DNA of 28,086 nt from positions 1 to 28,086 of the forward strand of contig MNCI01000208.1 of NCBI GenBank assembly GCA_015680685.1, read 5' to 3'. Below, one piece after another: positions 9,238 through 19,238 of this stretch. Both the position numbers and the translations under genes were made by a program. The notes under the pieces are model-generated. The model searched no databases, was not told the origin of the DNA, and saw only the letters and a list, made by a program, of their open reading frames with translations. The DNA comes from Gnetum montanum (Eukaryota; Streptophyta; Gnetopsida; Gnetales; Gnetaceae). Each line of letters begins with the position of its first letter. The first letter of the stretch is position 1.

Positions 9238-11110
9238 TGTTAATAACCAAGTTATGAAATACGTTCATTATGTCATTTCTATCATCTTATATATAAAGAA
9301 CAAGTATGGAACATGAGAAACATCTTCTAGAATATACACATGCATACAAATCCACATAGTGTTATCAATTGTTATAAATTCATCTAGTAATAATTAAAAA
9401 TATCTATTCTTCTTTAATTTCTATATAAATTCTCTTCTATCTACTTTATCTAGATAAAAACATATTTTCCATCCACTTCCTTTTGACCAAAGACAACCAA
9501 TTATATTAGATACATTGGAAAATAAGAAAATATCTTTATAGTTTGGAAGATCTCATATAGATTGCTCATTATTTAGCATTTGAAACACTATTGTGAACTA
9601 AAATTATTTTTTCTAATGTAGATTACTATGAAATATTTTAATTAATCCTTCTATGATTTCAACAAGTTTCTCCAACTTATCCTACTCATTTAACATCTAG
9701 TTATAATCTTTCTTGTACTTATGTGTAGGAACTCATCTATAGTTTTTCACTTTACAATTTTTGTTTTGATAGCATCCTCAGTTGTTATTGTATTGTATAT
9801 TTTTCCACAATGTTTCTTGATTGTATATTTCTTCAAATATATCATATGTTTTATTCTTTATTTTCCAAAAATAATATCACACTTGCATTCTTTGACCTCT
9901 TCTCCTTCAATCATTTCACATGTTGAAATGAATGGGATATTGTTGTACTCATTTAGGTTTAAAGCTATGATTGCTCATCCAATCTTTCACTTATATTTTT
10001 TTTGTTTTCTTGTATTTAATATTGTATCTAAATTTCTTTTTCTATTTTTTTACATCTTTCTTATTGATCTTGTCCTTCAAAGAATCCTTTTCTAATGTAC
10101 CTATAGACTTGAGCATTTTTGTGTCATTGGCAGTATCTTCCTTCTTGATGTTTTTGGTTTGCAAAATAAAAAGTATGAGGATAGGAAAAGATTGATAACA
10201 TTGTGTTAAAATTATTTTAAATACATGAATATTTTACAACTCTAGCTTCACCAAAAGATTTTGTGTTTTCATCTTTATCAATATCAGTTTTGTTATTACA
10301 TGATCAATTCTTTTCATTGTTGGAAGGCTTTTTCAATGTTCCTCTATAAATTTGTTTTTCTATATCATTAGAAGTGTCTTCATTCTAGATATTTTTCAAT
10401 TAGAAAAACATAAAGTATTAGTATGGAAAAATATTAATAACATTATAATCAATTACTTTATATGGATAGAGATTCTCCAACTTCTAGTTTACCAAAAAAA
10501 ATTGGTTCCTTTTCCTTTACCATTATCTATTTTAATTTTTAATATCACTTTATTCTTTTCATGTGATAAAATAGTATTGTGATGTCTAATCTCCTAGATG
10601 AAACTGTTGATGTATTTGTCAATTCAATGCAACACATGTACATCAATTCTATGGGACATCTATTTTCAATTATATATGATACCTATACATCAATTCTATG
10701 TAGTGTGTTTTTTTAGTTCTATGAAGTCCCTATTTTTTTCTATGTGGTGCTTGTACATTATTTTATGCAACTTCTATTTTTAATTCTATGTGGTATTTGT
10801 TCTTCTTGTAATGGAACACCTACTCTTCTTGTAAGCACAAATTCCCTAGTGCTATTTATACCTCATATTACTAATGTGTAAAAAATAATTTAAAAATAAT
10901 ATTTAAAATATTAAATTTCCCTATTGAAAATTCCATAAGTTGAGCCAATGAACATTTGGTAAAACTACCCCCATGATATTTTAGAACCTAGGAAAGAAGT
11001 TTAAATTACCATAACAATAAAATAGCCAACTAGTGATTCCTCAATACCTATATAGTATCCTTTTGGTAATATTTTTCCTCTATTATATTCCCTAAGAGAG
11101 GGTAAGAAAT
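9238..11110. other. AT-rich region with repeated Lys-rich minus-strand remnants
   Basis: No intact gene is visible. The plus-strand ORF at 9721-10095 is rich in Phe, Ile and Tyr, as expected for the antisense of Lys/Asn-rich sequence, so I do not call it. Blocks starting near 10083 and 10330 are imperfect direct duplicates of each other. On the minus strand they read KNIKKEDTANDTK and KNI-stop-NEDTSNDIE at corresponding places, each followed by GTLEK or GTLKK. This suggests an ancient protein with internal repeats of about 80 residues, now decayed. Family unknown. Confidence 0.4.
10600..10850. repeat. Second degenerate minisatellite
   Basis: The phrase AATTCTATGTGGT-x-TTGT with variants (TCTATGGGACATCTATTTT, TCTATGAAGTCCCTATTTTT) recurs at roughly 35-40 bp intervals, ending with two CTTCTTGTAA units near 10803 and 10822. 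Its complement has a flavour of GAAGTAGG-x-CAT like the array at 6360-6950, so the two may be related in inverse orientation. The repeat is highly diverged. Confidence 0.5.
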
Positions 11111-11509
11111 GTGAACTTTTTGAAACTTATGTACAAGAAGATTCATGCATTTTAAATTAGGGTCAAAGTGAATGATAATGCTTATGATCCTAATCTCCCT
11201 AATCATCTTCCATCTTCTTATGTGTTTAATGTTTCAAATCTAGGCCATTTCCATAGCAAGGTTCTTGCATTAAATCTTGTATATAGCATTGAAGTTCTTA
11301 ATGGAGTAATTAAATATTCAAGTTCATCAAAGACATTAAGAAAGCTGGATGTGCTACAAGTAAGAGAGGAAACGAGCATAGAAGTTAAGAAGAAGTATGA
11401 ATACTTGATCCACTGGAATAATGAGAAGCTTGAGGATGCAATTTGGGTATATGAGTCTAATTTATCTTTGTGGAGACTTGATGCTAGCCCCAGTGTAAAG
11501 CCTACTTGA
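11111..11509 (+). pseudogene. 3' end of Ty3/gypsy pol: integrase C-terminus and chromodomain-like tail
   Basis: One plus-strand frame runs from GTG at 11111 to the stop at 11507-11509, with a single TAA near 11150. The order of motifs is that of a plant gypsy polyprotein end: a YKKI-type block before the stop, then VNDNAYDPNLPNHL and VFNVSNLGHF (compare the usual NDNAY-LP and FNVSDL). After a linker comes KYEYLIHWNNEKLEDAIW, which resembles the EYLVKWKG-EDATWE chromodomain or post-integrase module. Everything upstream (protease, reverse transcriptase, RNase H, integrase core) is missing, so this is a truncated 3' fragment. An LTR-like sequence follows at about 11549. Confidence 0.72.
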
Positions 11510-11548
11510 TGATAAGCATTTTTTCAAAAGTATGAGAGATTATGAGGA

Positions 11549-12674
11549 TGTCACCTAGCCTAATGTATTAATCTTAAAATGGTTATATGTTTCTTCATTG
11601 AATTTTGGCATGTATTCATATGTTCGAGAATATTTTTCAGAGTATTTTGAGAACTTTGAGGACATGTTTGAAGGTGTTTAAGTAACCTAGGCATTAGAAA
11701 AGATATATGTTTTAATAGCCTTGGTAAGATAGATGTCTACTTTCTAGAATAGACATTTACTTTGGAAGGATACATGTCTACTCTAGCAAGTAAATATTTT
11801 CTCTAGGAGTTAGACATCTATTACATAATGTCTATCCTTAATAAATACATCTTTCCTAGGCCAAAGATATCTTTTTTGTAATTGTTTCACTCTTGAAAGA
11901 GATATCTCTACTTTTCTAAGACATCTTCTAATGCAAATTTCAATAGATATATTTTTGTAATTAGGTTTTCAAGGGAAGATGAAAATTTACTAAAAATGTA
12001 TAAATATATATAAAGACATAATCTTGAGAAAAGAGATTAAGAGATTTTGAAAGAAGAGAGTTGGAAGATGATTAAAAGAGTTAGTTCAACTTGAGCACTC
12101 TTTGTGTAAGCCTTCTAGGTAATTATATGTGTGTGTAAGTGGCATAAAAATTTGAAGTTCTTCTCTATATTTGGAATGTTGCTTCCTTGACACTTGTATT
12201 ACATTTTCATTTTTTGCAAGAAAGAATAAAGAGATGTGTTTTCTTTTCTTATTTTCAATTAGTTTTTTTATTGAATTTTAGCATTAATTTGGATTTAATG
12301 AGACAAAGTTCATACTACCATTATTTTATTTATCACTTTTCTCTTAGTTTAAAGATCTAAGGATGTTCTTTAAGTAATTTTTATGATGCCTCTAGTGCCT
12401 TGTGTGTATTACTATCAATTTGGAAGTCATTTTGACCTATTTTATTTTCTTTTAAATTTTACACTAAACCATAAGTTGATCACGAGTCATGGTAAGATTG
12501 CTAGCACTAACCATGAGTTGTGGTTAGGTAATGATCTCCCACCGTAGGTCATAATGAGATTGTGACTGACCCTTTATCTTTCCTTGTAATTTTTAATCTC
12601 TATTTCTAAAGACCTATAATCCTAGAAGTCATGGGTAGATCATGGTCATCCATCATAGGTCATGGTGTAGTTGT
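11549..12674 (+). mobile_element. Probable gypsy 3' LTR, interrupted by the copia element
   Basis: About 40 bp after the pol stop, a purine-rich GAGAGATTATGAGGA precedes TGTCACC, a plausible PPT and LTR start. The following kilobase has LTR features: a cluster of AGACATC and TAGATGTC words at about 11720-11950, a TATA stretch TATAAATATATATAAAG at 11999-12015, and an AATAAA near 12225. Short repeats of the type GGTCATGGTGAG occur at 12480-12674 and reappear beyond the inserted copia element at 19240-19400, which supports one host sequence split by the insertion. No second LTR is available in the window for confirmation. Confidence 0.38.
11999..12015 (+). promoter_or_regulatory. TATA-like element of the probable gypsy LTR
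   Basis: TATAAATATATATAAAG lies directly downstream of the AGACATC motif cluster and about 220 bp upstream of an AATAAA. In DNA this AT-rich, a TATA match alone is weak evidence, so the call rests on the spacing. Confidence 0.3.
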
Positions 12675-13777
12675 TGTTGACCTTTTGATATGTCAAAACC
12701 TTAAGGAAAATGAAGAACATAGATCATTGTGGAATATGATGTTTTGCAAGGCATGAATGAGAGTTCAAAGAATGACATCTACAAAGAAGATCTCAATATG
12801 AAGACTACTAGGACTCAAGGAAGCATGAATGAGTACAAGGACTACAAGCTAAATGAAGATGATTCAGTAATCAAGAGGTAGCTAAATTAGCAAGAGGCCT
12901 AAGGCATCAAAGTTCAAAAGTTTAGAAGATGTCTCCTAGAAGCAAAAGATGTTTTGGCCAAAGTGGAGTTCATGTAGAGAAGACACCTCCTAAAAATAGA
13001 AGACATCTCCTTTCAGAAAAGATGTCTCCATATAGATGTCTCATTTTTAGAAGAGATTTCTTTCCAAAATTGAAGTCATTTTTAAAGAGACATCCCAATC
13101 TCAAAGGAGATGTCTACATTAGCTATTAGATAACATTTGCATGAATTTCAAGGTGATTTTAAAAAATTTGAGGCTATAAGAAGACTCCATTCCCTTGGGT
13201 ATTCAATACAGATGAAATAGTAATTCTCACTATCATAGCAATCATTGTATATTATACTTGTGTACTGCATTGATTAAATCATTTGCTTGATTGGTTGTTG
13301 AATTGTAATTGTGCTTCAATATACAAGGATCTATAAATTAAGTTACATTCTTTTCTTGTGATTATGTTTCTATCTTGTTTCCCCATTGGGGTTGATGTGT
13401 CTTGCAAGAGGGCATAGTCATTGAGCTTGTTGGGATCCTGCGAAATTGAGTGTTTGTGTAATGTTAAAACACTCTAGAGTGGAGCTCAATTTGTAAAGGT
13501 TGTTGGATCATTAAAACCACATTCTAAGCTTGTTATGACATTTTAGGGTTGAGTGGTTTCACATTGACAAAACACTCTAGAGTGAAGCTTAGAGCTTGTA
13601 CAAGGTGTGGTGCCCTTCAAACCACATTTCTAAGAAACAAAGTCCATAGGTGTGTAAGGATTCTAGCCTTCAAATATGGATGTACCCAAGTTGGGAAACC
13701 ACATAAAATTTTGAGTGTGGTTTTTGTGGCTATTAATTTTTATTTGGGAAATTTATTCATCCCCCTTCTAAGTTCCA
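12675..13777 (+). mobile_element. Copia-type element, 5' LTR
   Basis: The segment starts TGTTGACCTTTTG and aligns along its length with 18158-19237, so the two are direct LTR repeats. The likely end is the CA at 13776-13777, eleven bases before the primer-binding site. U3 carries many AGATGTCT and AGACATCT words (about 12925-13110). The position equivalent to the TATA box of the 3' LTR reads CTATTAGATA, so this promoter is decayed. Several differences from the 3' LTR, including a 74-bp unit present once here and twice there, show the insertion is old. Confidence 0.85.
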
Positions 13778-13788
13778 CGATCCTCAAG

Positions 13789-13800
13789 TGGTATCGAAGC
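13789..13800 (+). other. Initiator-Met tRNA primer-binding site (copia type)
   Basis: TGGTATCGAAGC differs from the standard plant copia site TGGTATCAGAGC at two adjacent bases. The preceding CTCAAG is typical of Sirevirus-like copia elements. It fixes the plus-strand orientation of the element and separates the 5' LTR from gag. Confidence 0.85.
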
Positions 13801-13869
13801 TTGGCACTCTTTCATTTGATAGCAATTCGAAGAGTGAACAATGGAGGGGACATCTTACACAAGGCCATA

Positions 13870-15560
13870 AATGTTCAATGGGTTTAACTTTGCCTATTGT
13901 AAGACAAGGATGCAAGGTTTCTTTGAGTTTATGGAGTTTGAAGTCTGGGAGTCCATCCTCAAAGGCTACACTCTACTCATCAATAATACAACAAAATCCA
14001 TCAAGCCCTAGAGCAAATCAACACAAAAAAAAAAAAAAGATAAGTTCATGTTTGATTTAAAAGAAAAAAATTGTTTGCATTGTGCATTGAATATATTTGA
14101 ATTTAATAAAGTAGCTAGATGTAAAATGGCCAAAGAAATTTGGATAACTTTAGAGGCTACTTATGAGGGAACTTCAATAGTTAAGCAATCTAAAATATTA
14201 GTTTTACAAAGTGAGTACGATAAGCTCAAAATGAGAGAAGGTGAGAAAATAAAATATTATTTCTCTAAAGAAAATGATATTGTTGTGGCTGTTAGAGGTA
14301 CTAATAAAGTTTTACTCAAAAGTGATGTCATAATAAAAATGATTAGAACTCTTCAACTACAATTTAGACAGAAGGTCACAGCCATGGAGGAGATTAGAGA
14401 CTTTTCTATTTTGAAGTTTGAAGAGCTTAAAAGTGCTCTATTTCTTATGAAATGAACCTCATAAGCAAAGGGCCTATTCAATAGCCCTAAAATCAGCCTC
14501 CAAAGAAAAGGAACCTACTAAACAAGATATGGGTAGCGAAGAAGAGATAGATCTTCTCTCAAGAAAGTTGCAAAGACTTATGGAAAGGAGAGCTAAGAAC
14601 TTCAATCAATAAGAATCCAATCAATTTAGTGGTAATGAAAGAGGTAAAAAAAGAAGTAAAAAAATTTCAAATTCTAATTTCAATTCCACTTCAATAGAAT
14701 GTTGGATATGTGGTGGAAGAGGCCATGTATGGCAAGTTATAGTAAAGGGACAGAAATGATGAGGAGATGAAGAAGACCAACTTCTATACAAGTTGGGATG
14801 ATGGAAAAAAAAGTGAGGAGGAAGAGGATGATGAAAAAAATTCACACCTCATCTATATGACTCTCACAAATGATGATACTAGCATCTTGGGTGATGAATT
14901 TGAATAAGAAAGGTATGAACTATTGTGTAATGAACTTTTATCTTTTCAAAATATTTGTACAAAGTTGAATAAGCAAGTTAAAATAAAGGATCAAAAAATT
15001 TCTTTATTGAATATAAAATTTTGTAATCATACAAAAGAACTCCTAGACCTCAGGGTTAAGAATGAAAAATTAACCTTGTCCTATGAGTAGGCTAAAGAAA
15101 AAATTGTAGATGTCAAACTTGTGAGCAAAAGGCTGGTGAAGGGAAAAGAATCCCTTCGAATCATTCCTAGACAAGGAAGAAGTCCACAAGAAAAAAGTGG
15201 ACTAGGATGCTATTCTCAAGAAGAAGAATTTGCACAAACTCCATTCCAATAGAAGGATTCTTCAAAGAGTGAAGTAACATTATGTACTACATACCAATCA
15301 GAAGAAGCTCTAGTCCATCCAAAAGCACCTCAAAGGTTTGATCATTTTAATCAATTTTATAGGAAGGTTAGATGTTATTATTACAATATACTTGGGCATA
15401 AAAAAATGGAGGTGCAATTTAAAATATTATCATATGAGCACCTGGTCATATCATAAGACTCCTTGGTCTTATCGAAATGTGCATACAAAAAAAAATTGCA
15501 AGGTAAAAAGGGATAAACACGCAAATCACAAAGGAGTGAAGAAAGAATGGAAGATTAATA
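13870..15560 (+). pseudogene. Copia gag pseudogene (UBN2/Retrotran_gag_2 type) with two damaged zinc knuckles
   Basis: The frame starts at the ATG at 13870 with MFNGFNFAYCKTRMQGF, corresponding to the usual F-G-x-NY-x-W-x-RM start (Trp replaced). A stop and a one-base shift at the A14 tract (14025-14038) follow. The main gag domain is open to 14455 and includes RCKMAKEIWITLEATYEGT, KQSKILVLQSEYDKLKM and KVTAMEEIRD, all characteristic of copia gag. A zinc knuckle CWICGGRGH at 14700 has lost its last Cys to a shift. An acidic stretch and a coiled-coil-like region (about 14770-15090) come next, then a second knuckle near 15373 that has lost two Cys. Protease and later pol domains do not follow. 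Confidence 0.82.
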
Positions 15561-16142
15561 AGAAGGAATAGTGTAACGAGAAGACTCTTTCCAAAAAATT
15601 ATTGAGAGGAATCCAAGCCTTGAAAATTTAAGAACTCTATGTGAGAAGAGAAACCTCAAAAGAGGAATCTCATTCTCTAGCGCTCTAGGCACCTTAATTC
15701 TCTTCGGCAAGAAAAGTAAGCAAAGGTAAGTCTTTCATTCATTATATGAATTTTCAAGACTATAATCCTTGGCAGCCAACCCTAAGCCTTATCCTATCAA
15801 AACCCTTTTTGTTGAGTAGAGACACCTACCAGGAGACATCTTCCAAAAGACATCTTGTCTAAAAACAATACATCTTCTTGATTTCTTTCCCAATGTGGCC
15901 AAGACATGTTCTTTTCAAATGAGATGTATTCCTTCAATTTTTAGCCATGGATGAGACTTCTTTATTTCCAGAGATATGTCTTTTCTTTCATTAAAAACCC
16001 TCATTGAGCACTACTATTTAAATCCAAATCCTCATTTTTCCTTCATTCAAGCACAAGACGACCCGAGGGAGATGACTAGAGCTTCAAGGAGACAACCAGG
16101 GCTTCATCCTTAGCTATAACCAATGCTTCCTTACTTCAATAC
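15561..16142 (+). other. Internal non-coding segment with AGACATC cluster and splice-donor-like site
   Basis: No coding frame is recognised between gag and the second ORF. A consensus-like 5' splice donor AAAG/GTAAGTCT occurs at 15722-15733. A second cluster of AGACATCTT and GAGATGTAT words lies at 15825-15980, far from either LTR. Either could serve expression of the downstream ORF, but I have no direct evidence. Confidence 0.3.
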
Positions 16143-17775
16143 ATGGTGCATAAGAAGTTTGGGATGTCTAGGTCACCACCTAGAAAGATCAAGAAGGCAA
16201 GGAGAGCTTCTATATGTATTGATAACACCTACAAACCCTAGTTTCATTTTGACAACACCAAACATTGGTTTGAGGTAACTCAAATAATTTCTATTATTTT
16301 AGAGTGTTTCCTTTTCTTTTCACAATTTAGGAAGAAGACATTAATGGAGTTCTTTCAAATTTTAAATTGGATGAAATTTATCTCCATGAATTATGTTGTG
16401 TCTAAAAATCTCATTAGAGAATTTTATTGTAATATTGTCATTACAAATGCATCTATTGGGGCATTTAAAATTATGGTTGTGAGTTTGTTGATAGATGTGT
16501 TTCCTCAAGTTATAAATGCATTTCTTAGTATTTCAAGTGCTTATGTGTTTTAGGTAACCATTCATTCTATGAGTGACATTTTCACAAATGGTGTAATTCC
16601 CATTTTACATGATGAATGTTGCCATGCTTTGATAGGGGAGTCTATGTCTTTGAGTGATGGTAGAGTTTATAGAAGTCAAATGTCTCCCGATGCTTTCATC
16701 CTATCCCTCATTATGTTATATAATATCATTGTTAAATGAAGAAACTATAACTATTTGTTTCCTCCCTAGTTTTTTGTTTTGTACTACCTTTTTATAGGAC
16801 AACCTTTGGACTTGGGCTTCACTCTCTATTGTGATATGTTGGGACTACTCACCAAGGAGAAAAACATTGGGCATTCACTCCTAGTCAACTTGTTGATTTG
16901 ATAAAGGGATGTATTAGCTCCTGAAATGCCTTTGCTTGAAGGCAAGAGGAGAGCATTAATGAGTATGCAGCAAAGAGGGGCTTCACCCATGCAAATGAAG
17001 TAGAATCCAGCTTCAGGACATCTCTATCACAAAAGAAGAGAGTAGCATCATCATATAGGATCTCTCCTTAGTTGAGTAGGTCCAAATCTACTAGTGAGCA
17101 TATGAGATCTTTCCTAAAGAAGCTACTATGTCTATTTGCTCATACTTTTAGGATGATCAATAGGAATCTCTCTTACTTTCATAAGAGAATGGATGTTGCT
17201 AGAGTACCTCTTCCTCTTAATGGGAAAAAGTTTCAAAAGATCACCACTCCTATTTCTGAGAGTAAGTAGGATATTCCTGCTCCACCAAGACATTCCACAA
17301 TAGCTAGTCCTTCCTAGGCCTATGAATTGGGAAATGCATCATATTCAAATGAGCCTATTACACCTTATGCACCTATCTAGGGGAAGTTTCTAGTTCCCAT
17401 GTAGTTGGGACCAAGTCTTCATCATTAGGATGATGTTCCTAGGACTTTTGAGTAGCACCCCATAGAGAGTATCTTTGGGATCTCATCCTAATGGATGCCA
17501 ACTGATCCTGTCACCTATCAGAGGAAGGGTGCTTCTTCATCTTCACAACAAGCACCATCATAGCTAGCTCCACTAGCTTCATCTTATTTTTGAATGAAGA
17601 TTTGATCAAGGAGAGCTCCAGTTCAACTACTTTCTTCATATGAAAATGAGGTGTAGCATGAATCTAGCCCCAACACTAGCAGAGATGATAATGAGGACAC
17701 CTATCAGTCTTCTCATACTATAGAAGCTTTAAAGAAGGACTTAGATGATGCTATTGAGCTTAGTGACTAGAGTCC
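16143..17775 (+). pseudogene. Second ORF resembling the putative plant transposon protein family
   Basis: From the ATG at 16143, one frame reads to about 17045 and then continues, after a one-base shift, to about 17775, roughly 540 codons. The N-terminal part is basic (RSPPRKIKKARRAS). The core contains NLIREFYCNI followed by VFPQVINAFLSI, then YNIIVK, GQPLDLGFTLYCDM and LTKEKNIGHSLLVNLL. This order resembles the V-REFY-N, S-IN, Y-I-P, G-PI-LG and LPYG-LIT blocks I know from the putative plant transposon protein family, whose function is unknown. The C-terminal third is Ser/Pro-rich and ends in an acidic segment. By hand count it has 14 TAG, 4 TGA and 2 TAA stops, with almost no frameshifts. 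Confidence 0.55.
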
Positions 17776-18143
17776 TTTGGTGCTCTCTCCCCTTTTTTAT
17801 GATGTCCAAAAAGGGAAAGACATTTTTAATGCTTTGATGTTGGTATGCTATTTTTATGTGATTTTTGCAGCTATATGTAATATGAAAAGTTTGTAGATAG
17901 TTTATGATGACAATTTATGATTCCTATATCATTTTTTGTTGCTTTTTATGGAGATAGGTTTTTGCCTTTTCATAGTATAGATTCATTTTCAGATTTCATG
18001 TGATTGATACCTTGCATCTTACACTTTAGAGCCTTTATCCTAGTCCCTAACTACCATTGGAATTTATATGTATTAATATTTTTGTTATTGTATTGTTTAT
18101 CGATTTATTGACTCACCCATTTTCTTAAGTTTTGGACATCACC

Positions 18144-18157
18144 AAAAAGGGGAATAT
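18144..18157 (+). other. Polypurine tract of the copia element
   Basis: AAAAAGGGGAATAT lies immediately before the 3' LTR start TGTTGACC. Adjacent purine-rich priming sites of this AAAAAGGGG type are typical of plant copia elements and confirm plus-strand orientation. Confidence 0.8.
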
Positions 18158-18438
18158 TGTTGACCTTTTGGTATGTAAAAACCTTAAGGAAGATGGAGAA
18201 CATAGATTGTTATGGAATGTGATGTTTTACATGGCATGAATAAGAGCTCAAAGAATGACATCTATAAAGAAGGTCTCAATATGGAGACTACTAGGACTCA
18301 AGGGAGCATGAATGAGTACAAGGACTATGAGCTAAATATAGATGCTTTAGTAATTAAGAGGAAGCTAAATTAGCAAGAGAAGGCCTAAGGAATTAAAGTT
18401 CAAAAGTTGAGAAGACATCTCTCAAAAGTAGAAGTCAT

Positions 18439-18586
18439 CTTGGTCGAAGTGGAGTTCATGTAGAGAAGATGTCTTCCAAAAATAGGAGACATCTCCTTTC
18501 AAGATAAGACGTCTTGGTCAAAGTGAAGTTCATGTAGAGAATATGTCTTCCAAAAATAGGAGACATCTCCTTTCAGGAGAAGATGT
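18439..18586 (+). repeat. 74-bp tandem duplication in U3 of the 3' LTR only
   Basis: Units at 18439-18512 and 18513-18586 each start CTTGGTC-AAGTG-AGTTCATG and contain GGAGACATCTCC. The 5' LTR has a single equivalent (from about 12954). Copy number of such upstream blocks often varies between LTR copies and can alter promoter strength. Confidence 0.85.
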
Positions 18587-18698
18587 CTTCATAAAGACAT
18601 CTCCCATGAGATGTCCCATTTTTAGAAGAGATGTCACCCTAGAAATGAATTCATTTTTAAAGAGATGTTTCAATCTCAAAGGAGACGTCTAAATTAGC

Positions 18699-18707
18699 TA
18701 TAAAATA
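18699..18707 (+). promoter_or_regulatory. TATA box of the copia LTR
   Basis: TATAAAATA follows the AGACATCT array by about 10 bp. The 5' LTR equivalent (CTATTAGATAAC) is mutated. It marks the U3 end of the motif array and the likely start region of the transcript. Confidence 0.55.
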
Positions 18708-19238
18708 GTCATTGCATGAATTCCAAGGTGATTTTGAAAAATTTGAGGCTATAAGAAGACTTCATTCTCTTGGATATTTTTTACGAATGAAATAGTAATT
18801 ATCACTATCATAGCAATCATTGTATATTGTACTTATGTACTTCATTGGTCAAATCATTTGCTTGATTGGTTATTGAATTGTAATTGTAATTCAAAGGACA
18901 AGGATCTATAAATTAAGTTACATTTTCCCTATGATTTTGTTTCTCTCTTATTTCCCTACTAGGGTTGATATGCTTCTTGAGAGAAGGCATAGTCATTGAG
19001 CTTGTCGGGATCTTGCGAGATTGAGTGTTTGTGTAGCATCAAAATACTCCAAAGTGGAGCTCAATTTGTAAAGGTTGTGGGGTCCTTAAAATCACATTTT
19101 AAGATTGTTAAGACCTTCTGAAATTGATTGGTTTCATAAAGACAAAACATTCTAGAGTGGATCTTAAAGCTTGTACAAGGTGTGGTGCCTTTCAAACTAC
19201 ATTTTTGAGAAACAAAGTCTAGAGGTGTGCAAGGATTN

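Larger units (their letters stand above)
18158..19237 (+). mobile_element. Copia-type element, 3' LTR (cut off by N at 19238)
   Basis: It aligns with the 5' LTR from TGTTGACC onwards. The alignment stops exactly at the N, where about 114 bp of the 5' LTR equivalent are missing. It contains a 74-bp tandem duplication in U3 (18439-18586) and an intact TATA box at 18699-18707. The sequence after the N resembles the host sequence left of the 5' LTR, so the lost LTR end and the target duplication were probably dropped in assembly. Confidence 0.82.

Noticed and set aside
9721-10095. Open plus-strand frame of 124 residues, strongly hydrophobic
   Set aside because: Its Phe/Ile/Tyr-rich composition is what the antisense of Lys/Asn-rich AT DNA gives. 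It has no signal peptide pattern, no motif, and overlaps better-supported minus-strand remnants.
16143-17775. Idea that TAG is decoded as Gln in this element
   Set aside because: Plant nuclear genes use the standard code, and CAG codons are still present in the same frame. Methylation-driven C-to-T decay explains TAG excess more simply.
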